From Azohydromonas aeria (GTDB taxonomy: Bacteria; Pseudomonadota; Gammaproteobacteria; Burkholderiales; Burkholderiaceae_C), in contig NZ_VIDQ01000001.1 in assembly GCF_009760915.1 (NCBI RefSeq), positions 186,001-250,000 on the forward strand: DNA of 64,000 bases, read 5' to 3'. Each line of letters starts with the position of its first letter. Within the stretch, counting starts at the first letter, position 1. Positions 45,275 to 54,689 of the stretch are shown here, in pieces. The notes below the pieces were generated by a model. The model worked only from the letters and a program-made list of their open reading frames with translations. It had not been told where the DNA came from and did not search any database. The position numbers were made by a program, and so were the translations under genes.

Positions 45275-46444
45275 ATGAACCAAATCAGGACGCTCACGGG
45301 CCGCCTCGCCCAGGCCACGCTGGCAGGCGGCGCGCTGCTGGCCACCCATGCCGCCATGGCGGTCAACGACCTGCCGGGCGGCCCGGCGGTCAACCAGACC
45401 AACCTGCATCCGCCGGCCACGCGCATCGCTGCCGAGCTGATCTGGCTGCACAACTTCATGCTGGTGATCTGCACGGCCATCTTTGTGGCCGTGTTCGGCG
45501 TGATGTTCTATTCGATCCTCAAGCACCGGCGCTCGCGCGGCGCCAAGGCTGCCAACTTCCACGAGAGCACGGCGGTGGAAGTGGCCTGGACCATCGTGCC
45601 CTTCCTCATCGTCATCGGCATGGCGCTGCCCGCGACCAAGGCCGTGGTGGCGATGAAGGACACCACCAACGCCGACCTCACCATCAAGGCCACGGGCTAC
45701 CAGTGGAAGTGGGGCTACGACTACCTCAACGGCGAAGGGCAGGGCATCAACTTCCTTTCGACGCTGGACGCGACGCACCGCCAGATGTCCGACGCCGGCA
45801 AGCCGCAAGGCGACGACTACCTGCTCAAGGTCGACAACCCGCTGGTGGTGCCGGTGGACAGGAAGATCCGCATCGTCACCACCGCCAGCGACGTCATCCA
45901 CGCCTGGATGATCCCGGCCTTCGGCGTCAAGCAGGACGCCATCCCCGGCTTCGTGCGCGACACCTGGTTCCGCGCCGACAAGACCGGCGACTACTACGGC
46001 CAGTGCGCCGAACTCTGTGGCAAGGAGCACGCGTACATGCCGATCCACGTGAAGGTGCTGTCGCAGGCCGACTACAGCGCCTGGGTGGCGGCACAGCAGA
46101 AGAAGATGGCTGCCGCGGCCGATGATCCGGCCAAGGTCTGGACACAGGCCGACCTGGTGGCGCGCGGCGAGAAGGTCTATGCCGCCAACTGCGCCGCCTG
46201 CCACCGCGCGGATGGGCAGGGCGCGGGTCCGATCAAGCGCCTGGACGGCTCGGCGCTGGTCACCGACGCTGACCACGGCAAGCAGATCGCGGTGATGCTC
46301 AACGGCCTGCCCAACGGCATGCCGGCGTGGAAGCAGCTCTCCGACACCGAGATCGCCGCCGTCATCACCTATACCAAGAACGCCTGGTCCAACCGTACCG
46401 GCCAGACCGTGCAGCCCGCCGAGATCGTGGCAGCGCGCAAGTAA
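45275..46444 (+). CDS. coxB: cytochrome c oxidase subunit II with fused cytochrome c domain
   Basis: 389-residue CuA subunit. A signal peptide (1-29) and two TM helices (about 53-80 and 103-121) precede the cupredoxin domain, whose CuA ligands are His209, Cys244, Cys248, His252 and Met255. The C-terminus carries a class I cytochrome c with CAACH (Cys306, Cys309, His310) and an axial Met near GMPAW. It therefore accepts electrons through its own heme c, as in caa3-type enzymes. ATG 45275 follows GAGTGAGGACC. Confidence 0.96.
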   Translation: MNQIRTLTGRLAQATLAGGALLATHAAMAVNDLPGGPAVNQTNLHPPATRIAAELIWLHNFMLVICTAIFVAVFGVMFYSILKHRRSRGAKAANFHESTAVEVAWTIVPFLIVIGMALPATKAVVAMKDTTNADLTIKATGYQWKWGYDYLNGEGQGINFLSTLDATHRQMSDAGKPQGDDYLLKVDNPLVVPVDRKIRIVTTASDVIHAWMIPAFGVKQDAIPGFVRDTWFRADKTGDYYGQCAELCGKEHAYMPIHVKVLSQADYSAWVAAQQKKMAAAADDPAKVWTQADLVARGEKVYAANCAACHRADGQGAGPIKRLDGSALVTDADHGKQIAVMLNGLPNGMPAWKQLSDTEIAAVITYTKNAWSNRTGQTVQPAEIVAARK

Positions 46445-46479
46445 GGCGCCGCGCCGCCACCTGAAAGGAAATAGCCTCC

Positions 46480-48096
46480 ATGAGCGCAGTTCTTCCCCAA
46501 CACGGCGCCGCCCACGACGAGGCGCATGCGCATCCGCACGGCTGGCGGCGCTGGCTGTTCGCGACCAACCACAAGGACATCGGCACGCTGTACCTGCTGT
46601 TCAGCTTCACCATGCTGATGGTGGGCGGGGTGCTGGCGCTGCTGATCCGGCTGGAGCTGTTCCAGCCCGGGCTGCAGTTCGTCAACCCGCAGCTGTTCAA
46701 CCAGTTCACCACCATGCACGGGCTGATCATGGTGTTCGGCGCGATCATGCCGGCCTTCGTCGGCTTCGCGAACTGGATGGTGCCGCTGCAGATCGGCGCG
46801 CCGGACATGGCCTTCGCGCGCATGAACAACTTCAGCTTCTGGCTGATGATCCCCGCGGCGCTGATGCTGGTGGGCTCGTTCTTCATGCCCGGCGGAGCAC
46901 CTGCGGCAGGCTGGACGCTCTACGCGCCGCTGACGCTGCAGATGGGCCCGTCGATGGATGCGGGCATCTTCGCCATGCACATCCTGGGCGCGAGCTCGAT
47001 CATGGGCTCGATCAACATCATCGTCACGATCCTGAACATGCGCGCGCCGGGCATGACGCTGATGAAGATGCCGCTGTTCTGCTGGACCTGGCTCATCACC
47101 GCGTATCTGCTCATCGCCGTGATGCCGGTGCTCGCCGGCGCCATCACCATGACGCTCACCGACCGCCACTTCGGCACCGCCTTCTTCCAGCCCGGCGGCG
47201 GCGGCGACCCGGTGATGTACCAGCACATCTTCTGGTTCTTCGGGCATCCCGAGGTCTACATCATGATCCTGCCGGCCTTCGGCATCATCAGCCAGATCGT
47301 GCCGGCCTTCGCGCGCAAGAAGCTCTTCGGCTACACCTCCATGGTGTACGCCACCGCCTCGATCGCGATCCTGTCGTTCATCGTCTGGGCGCACCACATG
47401 TTCACCACGGGCATGCCGGTGACGGGGCAGCTGTTCTTCATGTACGCCACGATGCTTATTGCCATCCCCACGGGCGTGAAGGTGTTCAACTGGGTCGCCA
47501 CGATGTGGCGCGGCTCCATGACCTTCGAGACGCCCATGCTGTTCGCGGTAGGCTTCATCTTCGTGTTCTCGATGGGCGGCTTCACCGGGCTGATCCTGTC
47601 CATGGCGCCGGTGGACATCCAGCTGCAGGACACCTACTACGTGGTGGCGCACTTCCACTACGTGCTGGTCGCGGGCTCGCTGTTTGCGTTGTTCGCGGGC
47701 GTGTACTACTGGGGCCCGAAGTGGACCGGCACGATGTACTCGGAGACGCGCGGCAAGCTGCACTTCTGGGGCTCGCTGATCTTCTTCAACGTCACCTTCT
47801 TCCCGATGCACTTCCTCGGCCTGGCGGGCATGCCGCGCCGCTACGCCGACTACCCGATGCAGTTCGCCGATTTCAACGCCCTGGCCTCGGTCGGCGCCTT
47901 CGGCTTCGGGCTGATGCAGGTGTACTTCTTCCTGTTCGTGGTGCTGCCGATGATGCGCGGCCAGGGCCAGCCCGCGCCGCAGCGGCCCTGGGACGGCGCC
48001 GAGGGGCTGGAGTGGGAGGTGCCGTCGCCGGCGCCGTTCCACACCTTCGAGACGCCGCCGCGCCTGGATGCCACGGCCACGCGCGTGGTGGGTTGA
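46480..48096 (+). CDS. ctaD: cytochrome c oxidase subunit I
   Basis: 538-residue catalytic heme a/a3-CuB subunit with 12 TM helices. Visible ligands: [15 protein letters not shown] (heme a His), [17 protein letters not shown] (CuB His-Glu-Val-Tyr crosslink), [10 protein letters not shown] (CuB His pair), and VAHFHYVLV (a3/a His). D- and K-channel type residues are present, marking the A-type mitochondrial-like family. AAAGGA lies 11 nt before ATG. It pumps protons while reducing O2 to water. Confidence 0.98.
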   Translation: MSAVLPQHGAAHDEAHAHPHGWRRWLFATNHKDIGTLYLLFSFTMLMVGGVLALLIRLELFQPGLQFVNPQLFNQFTTMHGLIMVFGAIMPAFVGFANWMVPLQIGAPDMAFARMNNFSFWLMIPAALMLVGSFFMPGGAPAAGWTLYAPLTLQMGPSMDAGIFAMHILGASSIMGSINIIVTILNMRAPGMTLMKMPLFCWTWLITAYLLIAVMPVLAGAITMTLTDRHFGTAFFQPGGGGDPVMYQHIFWFFGHPEVYIMILPAFGIISQIVPAFARKKLFGYTSMVYATASIAILSFIVWAHHMFTTGMPVTGQLFFMYATMLIAIPTGVKVFNWVATMWRGSMTFETPMLFAVGFIFVFSMGGFTGLILSMAPVDIQLQDTYYVVAHFHYVLVAGSLFALFAGVYYWGPKWTGTMYSETRGKLHFWGSLIFFNVTFFPMHFLGLAGMPRRYADYPMQFADFNALASVGAFGFGLMQVYFFLFVVLPMMRGQGQPAPQRPWDGAEGLEWEVPSPAPFHTFETPPRLDATATRVVG

Positions 48097-48106
48097 GGCG
48101 CTGGCG

Positions 48107-48259
48107 ATGGAGCACGCCATGACGCCGCCGGACCGCGATGCCGAGGCCCGGGCCGCGCAACGCCGCCGCGCCAACCTGCGCCTGGCGCTGATCCTGGCAT
48201 CGGTGGCTGCGGCTTTCGCGGTGGGCTTCGCCGCCAAGATCGTGCTGCTGGGGCCCTGA
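48107..48259 (+). CDS. small cytochrome oxidase assembly-type membrane protein
   Basis: 50-residue protein from ATG 48107 (or 46 residues from ATG 48119): a charged Arg/Ala N-terminus (about 6-22) and one TM helix (LALILASVAAAFAVGFAAKI). It sits between ctaD and ctaG, the place of the 'cytochrome oxidase small assembly protein' in Burkholderiales. Probable helper of Cox11 or Cox1; no catalytic residue is visible. Confidence 0.75.
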   Translation: MEHAMTPPDRDAEARAAQRRRANLRLALILASVAAAFAVGFAAKIVLLGP

Positions 48260-48301
48260 GCCCCAGGGCCGCACGCGCATCAACCAAGAGGAGAGCGCCG
48301 C

Positions 48302-48907
48302 ATGGACCCCCGCCGCCAGGCCCGGCTGCGCCGCGACAACGTGCAGATGGTGGCCAAGCTCGCGCTGGTAGCGGTGCTGATGTTCGGATTCGGCTACGCG
48401 CTGGTGCCGCTGTACAGGCACATCTGCGAGGCGCTGGGCATCAACGTGCTGTCGCTGTCGGAGCGTCAGACCGCCGGCTTCGGCCGTTCCGGCGTGGACG
48501 TGGCCAACACGCAGGTGGACCGCAGCCGCACCGTCACGGTGGAGTTCGACGCCAACGCGCGCGGGCCCTGGGACTTCAAGCCCGCGCAGGCCGCGCTGCA
48601 GGTGCATCCGGGCGAGCTGGTCACGGTGATGTACGACTTCCGCAACCGCCAGCCGCGCACGATGACGGCGCAGGCCATCCCGAGCTACGCGCCCAAGCAG
48701 GCCACGGCCTACTTCAACAAGGTCGAGTGCTTCTGCTTCAACGAGTACACGCTGGCGCCGGGCGAGTCGCGGCAGTGGCCGGTGACTTTCGTGATCGACC
48801 CCAAGCTGCCGCGCGACGTCACGACCATCACGCTGTCCTACACCTTCTTCGAGGTGGCCGGCGGCAAGAACAGCGCCGCAGCGCAGGCGACGGAGCCGCG
48901 CTCGTGA
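48302..48907 (+). CDS. ctaG: cytochrome c oxidase assembly protein CtaG (Cox11)
   Basis: 201-residue Cox11: a single N-terminal TM (about 16-38), then a periplasmic Ig-like domain with the Cu(I)-binding Cys pair in ECFCFNEYTLAPGE (about 140-153). It inserts CuB into subunit I. AAGAGGAGAG precedes the start. The last four bases overlap the GTG of the DUF2970 gene. Confidence 0.96.
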   Translation: MDPRRQARLRRDNVQMVAKLALVAVLMFGFGYALVPLYRHICEALGINVLSLSERQTAGFGRSGVDVANTQVDRSRTVTVEFDANARGPWDFKPAQAALQVHPGELVTVMYDFRNRQPRTMTAQAIPSYAPKQATAYFNKVECFCFNEYTLAPGESRQWPVTFVIDPKLPRDVTTITLSYTFFEVAGGKNSAAAQATEPRS

Positions 48908-49140
48908 GCAACGCGGGCCGCGGCGACGAGGGCATGCGGCGCCGGGGCTCTTGGCGGCGCAGCTTCAAGGCGGTGGCGTGGTCCTTCTTCGGCGTGCGCC
49001 GCAGCAGCGACTACGAACAGGATGTCAGCCAGCTCAAGCCGCAACACGTCATCGTCGCCGGCCTCGTGGCCGCGGCGCTGTTCGTGGCGCTGCTGGTGCT
49101 GCTGGTGAGATGGGTGGTGGGCAGCGGCGTGGCCGCCTGA
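48904..49140 (+). CDS. DUF2970 small membrane protein
   Basis: 78-residue protein starting at GTG within the ctaG stop: an Arg-rich N-terminus, the DUF2970 core FKAVAWSFFGVRRSSDYEQD, and one C-terminal TM helix. Found between ctaG and ctaE in many Burkholderiales. Function unknown, presumably oxidase assembly or stability. Confidence 0.85.
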   Translation: MSNAGRGDEGMRRRGSWRRSFKAVAWSFFGVRRSSDYEQDVSQLKPQHVIVAGLVAAALFVALLVLLVRWVVGSGVAA

Positions 49141-49195
49141 CCCGCGCGACACAAGAGCAACCTTCGAGACAGCAACCTTCGAGGAGAAACCCGGC

Positions 49196-50080
49196 ATGTC
49201 CGCAGCAACGCACCAGGGCAGCGTGCCCCACTACTTCGTGCCGAGCCCGTCACGGCATCCACTGATGACGTCCATCGGGCTGTTCTTCGTGATCCTGGGC
49301 GCGGCCCAGTGGATCAACGGCCATAGCTGGGGCGCGTACTCGCTCCTCTTCGGCCTGCTGTGGTGGGCGGTGGTGATGTTCCAGTGGTTCGGCGACGCGG
49401 TGCGCGAGAGCGAGAGCGGGCTCTACGGCCGCAACATCGACATCTCCTACCGCTGGAGCATGAGCTGGTTCATCTTCTCGGAGGTGATGTTCTTCGGCGC
49501 CTTCTTCGGCGCGCTGTTCTGGTCGCGCTACTACACCATCCCCACGCTCGGCGACCTCAACAACAGCCTGCTGTGGCCTGACTTCAAGGCGGCCTGGCCC
49601 ACCGACCAGCCCGGCACCACGGCCTCGCCCGCGGGCATCGTCGAGCCCTTCTCGACCATCGGACCCTGGCCGCTGCCCACCATCAACACCGCGCTGCTGC
49701 TGACCTCGGGCGTGACGCTGACCATCGCGCACCACGCGCTCATCGCCGGGCGTCGCGCCAAGTGCATCGCCTGGATGTGGATCACGGTGGCGCTGGGCGC
49801 GACCTTCCTGTGCGTGCAGGCCTACGAGTACGCCCATGCCTACCAGGACCTGAACCTCAAGCTCAGCTCGGGCATCTTCGGCTCGACCTTCTTCATGCTC
49901 ACCGGCTTCCACGGCTTCCACGTGTTCGTGGGCATGCTGATGCTGCTGTTCATCACGCTGCGGCTGATGAAGGGGCACTTCACGCCCGAGCGCCACTTCG
50001 GCTTCGAGGGCGCCGCGTGGTACTGGCACTTCGTGGACGTGGTGTGGCTGGGCCTGTACCTGCTGGTGTACTGGCTCTGA
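49196..50080 (+). CDS. ctaE: cytochrome c oxidase subunit III
   Basis: 294-residue, seven-TM subunit III that stabilises the catalytic core and lipids. Motifs: VPHYFVPSPSRHPLMTS at the N-terminus, DAVRESESGLYG, the lipid-binding FIFSEVMFFGAFF, and the C-terminal FHGFHVFVGMLML and WYWHFVDVVWLGLYLLVYWL-type helices. GAGGAG lies about 7 nt before the ATG. Confidence 0.97.
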   Translation: MSAATHQGSVPHYFVPSPSRHPLMTSIGLFFVILGAAQWINGHSWGAYSLLFGLLWWAVVMFQWFGDAVRESESGLYGRNIDISYRWSMSWFIFSEVMFFGAFFGALFWSRYYTIPTLGDLNNSLLWPDFKAAWPTDQPGTTASPAGIVEPFSTIGPWPLPTINTALLLTSGVTLTIAHHALIAGRRAKCIAWMWITVALGATFLCVQAYEYAHAYQDLNLKLSSGIFGSTFFMLTGFHGFHVFVGMLMLLFITLRLMKGHFTPERHFGFEGAAWYWHFVDVVWLGLYLLVYWL

Positions 50081-50094
50081 GCGCCGACGGCGCA

Positions 50095-50118
50095 GGCGCC
50101 GCCGCCCGGTGCGGCGCC
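50095..50118. terminator. hairpin between convergent ctaE and the DUF2909 gene
   Basis: 8-bp stem GGCGCCGC / GCGGCGCC with an 8-nt loop in the 44-nt gap. No T-run on either strand, so it may only mark the mRNA ends. Confidence 0.4.
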
Positions 50119-50124
50119 AGGTCG

Positions 50125-50364
50125 TCAGCGCACGACGGGAAGGCCGGTGGGCTGGATCCAGCCCATCAGGTAGCTGAACAAGATGAACACGAACAGCGCC
50201 ACCGACAACCCCACGCGCAGCGCCAGCGCGCGGGCCATGCGCTTGTCGGGCCGTGCGCCGGGGGCGCCGGCAGCGTCGTCCGGCCTGCGGCGCAGCATCA
50301 GCACGCCGGCGCCGGCCAGCGCCGCCAGGATGCACAGCAGCGCCAGCACGATGATGGTTTTCAT
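50125..50364 (-). CDS. DUF2909 twin-transmembrane protein
   Basis: 79-residue protein with two TM helices (about 3-24 and 49-70) joined by a charged loop (RRRPDDAAGAPGARPDKRMA), ending GWIQPTGLP. This is the DUF2909 family seen with cox genes. It is encoded opposite to the surrounding plus-strand oxidase cluster, between ctaE and SURF1. Function unknown; assembly factor suspected from context. Confidence 0.82.
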   Translation of the reverse strand: MKTIIVLALLCILAALAGAGVLMLRRRPDDAAGAPGARPDKRMARALALRVGLSVALFVFILFSYLMGWIQPTGLPVVR

Positions 50365-50412
50365 GGGCGGCCATTCTGGCATCGCGCCGCTGCGGCGCCG
50401 GTGCCGGTGCCC

Positions 50413-51159
50413 ATGCTGAGCGCGCGTGCACGGCGCCTCGTGGTGGCGCTGGCGGCTCTGGCGACCGCGCTGCTGACGGCGCGGCTGGGACTGTGGCAGC
50501 TCGACCGCGCGGCGCAGAAGCAGGCGCTGCAGCAGGCCGTCGAGGCCCAGGCCGCGCTGCCGCCGCTGCCTGCGTCCGAGCTGGCGAGCACGGCCGCGCA
50601 GGCAGCACAGCAATTGCACCGGCGTGCCACGGTGCGCGGGCAATGGGTGCCGGGCCACACCGTGTTTCTCGACAACCGGCAGATGGACGGGCGCCCCGGC
50701 TTCTTCGTGCTCACGCCGCTGCGCCTGGACGACGGCAGCGCCGTGCTGGTGCAGCGCGGCTGGGTGCCGCGCGACGCGCAGGAGCGCACCCGGCTGCCCG
50801 AAGTGCCCACGCCGCAGGCGCCGGTGACGCTGGTCGCGAGGGTGCAGGGGCCGCCGGCACGGCTCTACGAATTCACCCCGCTGGACGGCGAGGCGGGCCC
50901 CATCCGTCAAAATCTTTCGATTGAATCCTTTGCGGACGAGACGCAGCTTTCCTTGCGTCCGCTCACGCTGCTGCAGCTCGACGATGGCGATGCGGCGGCA
51001 GCGCCGGCAGCCGACGGGCTTCGACGCCGCTGGCCGCTGCCGGCGGTGGACGTGCACAAGCACTACGGCTATGCCGTCCAGTGGTTCTCGCTGGCGGCGC
51101 TGATCACGGGTCTTTATGTCTGGTTCCAACTCCTCCGCCCCCGCCGGCGCGCCGCTTGA
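50413..51159 (+). CDS. SURF1-family oxidase assembly protein
   Basis: 248-residue SURF1: TM1 (about 9-25), a periplasmic domain with GQWVPGHTVFLDNRQMDGRPGF and VLVQRGWVPRD, and TM2 at the C-terminus (HYGYAVQWFSLAALI). It helps deliver heme A to subunit I. ATG 50413 is preferred over GTG codons at 50401 and earlier, since the TM follows directly. It overlaps the next gene by 44 nt. Confidence 0.93.
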   Translation: MLSARARRLVVALAALATALLTARLGLWQLDRAAQKQALQQAVEAQAALPPLPASELASTAAQAAQQLHRRATVRGQWVPGHTVFLDNRQMDGRPGFFVLTPLRLDDGSAVLVQRGWVPRDAQERTRLPEVPTPQAPVTLVARVQGPPARLYEFTPLDGEAGPIRQNLSIESFADETQLSLRPLTLLQLDDGDAAAAPAADGLRRRWPLPAVDVHKHYGYAVQWFSLAALITGLYVWFQLLRPRRRAA

Positions 51160-51814
51160 GCCGCTCGGCCTGACGGTGCACTCGATGCCCCGGCCCGAAG
51201 TCGACGCGCAGGCGCGGCGCACGCGCAGCGGGCGGCTGAAGATGCTGCTGGTGCTGCTGGCGTGCGCCTCGCCCGTGATCGCCTCGTACTTCACCTACTT
51301 CGTCATCCGTCCCGAGGGCCGCAACAACTACGCCGCGCTGGTCGAGCCGCCGCACCCGCTGCCTGCACTCGCGCTGCGCACGCTCGACGGCCGCACAGTC
51401 CCCGCCGACACGCTCAAGGGCCAGTGGCTGCTGGTGGTCGCCGGCAGCGGCGACTGCGACGCCGAGTGCCAGAAGCTGCTGTACCTGCAGCGCCAGCTGC
51501 GCGAGATGACCGGCCGCGAGCGCGTGCGCATCGACAAGCTGTGGCTGCTCACCGACGACCGCGCACCCGCGCCCGCGCTGCAGCAGGCAGTGCTCGACGC
51601 CGGCGCGGCGCAGATCCTGCGCGCCGACGCGGCGCAGCTGGCGCAGTGGCTGCAGCCCGCGCCGGGCGAGTCGCTGGGCGCGCACCTCTACATCGTCGAT
51701 CCGATGGGCAACTGGATGATGCGCGCTCCGACCCGCCCCGACCCCTCCAAGCTCAAGCGCGACCTGGAGCGGCTGCTGCGCGCCTCCGCCAGCTGGGACC
51801 GCGAGGGACGCTGA
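51116..51814 (+). CDS. SCO-like thioredoxin-fold membrane protein of the oxidase cluster
   Basis: 232-residue protein with one TM helix (about 43-62) and a periplasmic thioredoxin-like domain. GSGDCDAECQK gives Cys114-x3-Cys118, the same spacing as the copper site of SCO proteins, and GAHLYIVDPMGNWMM matches the later SCO/peroxiredoxin strand. The surrounding residues differ from true SCO. It probably handles copper or disulfides for CuA assembly beside the bona fide SCO at 53961. Homologues in Burkholderiales are usually annotated as hypothetical or transmembrane protein. Confidence 0.7.
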   Translation: MSGSNSSAPAGAPLEPLGLTVHSMPRPEVDAQARRTRSGRLKMLLVLLACASPVIASYFTYFVIRPEGRNNYAALVEPPHPLPALALRTLDGRTVPADTLKGQWLLVVAGSGDCDAECQKLLYLQRQLREMTGRERVRIDKLWLLTDDRAPAPALQQAVLDAGAAQILRADAAQLAQWLQPAPGESLGAHLYIVDPMGNWMMRAPTRPDPSKLKRDLERLLRASASWDREGR

Positions 51815-51823
51815 CACCACGTC

Positions 51824-53005
51824 ATGGACGCCGCCACCGCCGCCCCCTGGAACCTCTCGCCGCTGCTGCAGCTGCTGCTGCTGGGCGCGCTGCTGGCCGC
51901 CGTGCCGCTGGCCTGGATCGCGCTGCGCCACCGCGCCCCGGCGGCGCGGCTGCGCGCGCTGACCGGCCTCACGCTGTTCCTGTGCTTCGACCTGGTGCTC
52001 TTCGGCGCCTTCACCCGGCTCACCGACTCCGGCCTGGGCTGCCCCGACTGGCCCGGCTGCTACGGCAACGCCAGCCCGCTGGGCGCGCAGCACCACATCG
52101 CCGCCGCGCAGTCGCTGCTGCCCGACGGGCCGGTCACGCATGCCAAGGCCTGGATCGAGATGCTGCACCGCTACTTCGCCACCGCGGTGGGCGCGCTGAT
52201 CACGGTGCTGGCCGTCATGAGCTGGCGGCTGCACCGCCGCGGCACGCCGGGCGTGATCTCGCCCTGGTGGTCCACGGCGACGCTGGTGTGGGTGTGCCTG
52301 CAGGGCGCCTTCGGCGCGCTCACCGTGACCATGAAGCTCTACCCGGCCATCGTTACCGCGCACCTGCTCGGCGGCCTGGGCCTGCTGGCGCTGCTGGCCG
52401 CGCAGTCCCAGGCCTTCAACGGACCGGGCAGCCGGCCGCTGGCCCTGACGCCGGGACTGCGCCGCGGCCTCTGGGCACTGGCCGCCCTGACGCTGGGGCA
52501 GATCGCCCTGGGCGGCTGGGTCAGCACCAACTACGCGGTGCTGGCCTGCAGCGACTTCCCCACCTGCCAGGGCCGCTGGTGGCCCGACATGGATTTCGCC
52601 AACGGTTTCACGCTGCAGCGCGCGCTGGGCAGCACGGGGGAGGGCGGCAACCTGCCGTTCCCGGCGCTGACCGCCATCCACTTCACGCACCGGCTCATGG
52701 CGCTGGCGCTGCTGGCGGCGCTGGCGCTGGTGGCCTGGCGCCTGGTGCGCCTGAACGATGCGCAGGCCCGGCGCTGGGCCGGCGCCTTGCTGGCGCTGGG
52801 GGCCTGGCAGCTCGCCAGCGGCGTGTCCAACGTGGTGCTGGGCTGGCCGCTGCTGGCAGCGGTGGCCCACACCGGCGGCGCCGCCGCGCTGACCGTGACG
52901 CTCAGCCTGATGCTCATGCGTGCCCACAGCGGCGCGCGCCTTGCCGCTGTTCCCGCGCGCCGCGGCGCGCCGCCTGACCTGGTTCCCGGAGCGCGATACC
53001 GATGA
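51824..53005 (+). CDS. ctaA: heme A synthase (COX15)
   Basis: 393-residue membrane enzyme that oxidises the C8 methyl of heme O to formyl. Eight TM helices, with [19 protein letters not shown] near the first loop, the His in [32 protein letters not shown] in the second half and IHFTHRLMA. The Cys pairs of the two extracellular loops are present. Its stop overlaps ctaB (ATGA). Confidence 0.96.
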   Translation: MDAATAAPWNLSPLLQLLLLGALLAAVPLAWIALRHRAPAARLRALTGLTLFLCFDLVLFGAFTRLTDSGLGCPDWPGCYGNASPLGAQHHIAAAQSLLPDGPVTHAKAWIEMLHRYFATAVGALITVLAVMSWRLHRRGTPGVISPWWSTATLVWVCLQGAFGALTVTMKLYPAIVTAHLLGGLGLLALLAAQSQAFNGPGSRPLALTPGLRRGLWALAALTLGQIALGGWVSTNYAVLACSDFPTCQGRWWPDMDFANGFTLQRALGSTGEGGNLPFPALTAIHFTHRLMALALLAALALVAWRLVRLNDAQARRWAGALLALGAWQLASGVSNVVLGWPLLAAVAHTGGAAALTVTLSLMLMRAHSGARLAAVPARRGAPPDLVPGARYR

Positions 53006-53976
53006 CCCGAACCGCCACCCATTCCTCACCCGTGACCCCGCCCGTGGCCCCCGCTGCTCCCGCTTCCTCATCCACGCCCACGCCCGCCGCCGCGATCCGC
53101 ATCCCGGTCTGGCGCCAGTTCTACGCGCTCACGAAGCCGCGCGTGGTGCAGCTCATCGTCTTCTGCGCCCTGATCGGCATGCTGCTGGCCGCGCCGGGCC
53201 TGCCGCCGGCCGGGGTGGTCGTGGCGGCCACGGCCGGCATCTGGCTGGTGGCCGCGGCGGCGGCGGCCTTCAACTGCGTGGTCGAGCAGCACATCGACGC
53301 GCGCATGTCGCGCACCGCCTGGCGCCCCACCGCGCGCGGGCAGCTCAGCAACCGGCAGACGCTGGTCTTCTCCGCGCTGCTGTGCGCTCTCGGCAGCGCG
53401 CTGCTGTGGCTGTGGGTGAACCCGCTGACGATGGTGCTGACCTTCGCCACCTTCGTCGGCTACGCCGTGGTCTACACCGTGGTGCTCAAGCCGCTGACGC
53501 CGCAGAACATCGTCATCGGCGGCGCCTCCGGCGCCATGCCGCCGGTGCTGGGCTGGGCCGCGGTGCGCGGCGACGTCGGCCCCGAGGCGCTGATGCTGTG
53601 CCTGATCATCTTCCTGTGGACGCCGCCGCACTTCTGGGCGCTGGCGCTCTACCGCACCGAGGACTACCGCCGCGCCGGGCTGCCGATGCTGCCGGTGACG
53701 CACGGCTCGGAGTTCACGCGGCTGCAGGTGCTGCTCTACAGCCTGGTGCTGCTGGCCGGCACGCTGCTGCCCTGGCTCTACGGCATGAGCGGGCTGATCT
53801 ACCTCGCAGCGGCGCTGGCGCTGGGCGGCATGTTCATCCTCCACGCCTGGAGGCTGTGGCGCGACTACAGCGACGCGCAGGCCCGCAAGACCTTCCGCTT
53901 CTCCATCCTGTACCTGTCGCTGCTGTTCGCGGCGCTGTTGCTGGACCACTACCTGCACCCATGGATCGCCTTCTGA
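53002..53976 (+). CDS. ctaB: protoheme IX farnesyltransferase (heme O synthase)
   Basis: 324-residue UbiA-superfamily prenyltransferase making heme O from protoheme and farnesyl diphosphate. The allylic diphosphate motif [15 protein letters not shown] and the second Asp-rich [15 protein letters not shown] region are intact, with [13 protein letters not shown] between. Nine TM helices. A Thr/Pro/Ala-rich N-terminus of about 30 residues precedes TM1. It overlaps ctaA by 4 nt and sco by 16 nt. Confidence 0.96.
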   Translation: MTRTATHSSPVTPPVAPAAPASSSTPTPAAAIRIPVWRQFYALTKPRVVQLIVFCALIGMLLAAPGLPPAGVVVAATAGIWLVAAAAAAFNCVVEQHIDARMSRTAWRPTARGQLSNRQTLVFSALLCALGSALLWLWVNPLTMVLTFATFVGYAVVYTVVLKPLTPQNIVIGGASGAMPPVLGWAAVRGDVGPEALMLCLIIFLWTPPHFWALALYRTEDYRRAGLPMLPVTHGSEFTRLQVLLYSLVLLAGTLLPWLYGMSGLIYLAAALALGGMFILHAWRLWRDYSDAQARKTFRFSILYLSLLFAALLLDHYLHPWIAF

Positions 53977-54605
53977 CCACCCGCCGCGCCTTCACCCTGT
54001 CCGCCGCCGCCGCGGCGCTGTTGAGCCTGTCCGGCTGCGGCCGTGAAAGCGCCGACGGCGCGCCCAAGGCCACCGTCGGCAGCTTCCACGCCGTGGACAT
54101 CACCGGCGCCGACTACGCCGGCAAGCTGGACCTGCCCGACCTGGAGGGCAAGACGCGCAGCCTCTCCGAATTCAAGGGCAAGGTCACGGTGGTGTTCTTC
54201 GGCTACACCCAGTGCCCCGACGTGTGCCCGACCACGCTGGCCGAGCTGGCCGAAGTCAAGCGCGCGCTGGGCGCCGACGGGGACCGGGTGCAGGGCGTGT
54301 TCGTCACGCTCGACCCGGAGCGCGACACGCCGGAGCTGCTGAAAGCCTACGTCGGCAACTTCGACGCCGGCTTCGTCGCGCTGCGCCCCACGCCGGAGCA
54401 ACTCAAGGCCACGGCGCGCGAGTTCAAGGTGTTCTACATGAAGGTCCCGGGCAAGACCGATGGCGCCTACACCCTGGACCACACCGCCGGCAGCTACATC
54501 TTCGACACGCAGGGCCGCGTGCGCCTGTTCAGCCGCTACGGCGGCGGCGCGCAGGCGCTGGCCGACGACATCAGGAAGCTGCTGGCGCAGTCCGCGGCGG
54601 CCTGA
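53961..54605 (+). CDS. SCO1/SenC-type copper chaperone lipoprotein
   Basis: 214-residue periplasmic copper chaperone for CuA. Signal with lipobox LSLSGC (Cys26). The thioredoxin fold has the copper ligands Cys85 and Cys89 (CPDVCP) and His174 ([11 protein letters not shown]), with [10 protein letters not shown] between. It is the last gene of the oxidase cluster and overlaps ctaB by 16 nt. The ATG at 53961 gives a proper lipoprotein signal. Confidence 0.95.
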   Translation: MDRLLTTRRAFTLSAAAAALLSLSGCGRESADGAPKATVGSFHAVDITGADYAGKLDLPDLEGKTRSLSEFKGKVTVVFFGYTQCPDVCPTTLAELAEVKRALGADGDRVQGVFVTLDPERDTPELLKAYVGNFDAGFVALRPTPEQLKATAREFKVFYMKVPGKTDGAYTLDHTAGSYIFDTQGRVRLFSRYGGGAQALADDIRKLLAQSAAA

Positions 54606-54623
54606 TTCCGGGCCCACAAAAGC

Positions 54624-54647
54624 CGACGGCCCCCGCGGGGGCCGTCG
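54624..54647. terminator. terminator between the oxidase cluster and rpoH
   Basis: 10-bp stem CGACGGCCCC / GGGGCCGTCG with a 4-nt loop, 18 nt after the sco stop, followed by TCGTTTC. On the minus strand it lies 43 nt beyond the rpoH stop and is followed by TTTTGTG, which suits termination of rpoH too. Confidence 0.8.
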
Positions 54648-54689
54648 TCGTTTCAGCGGGGAAGTCCGCTGGGAGAGGCGGATGCCGGA

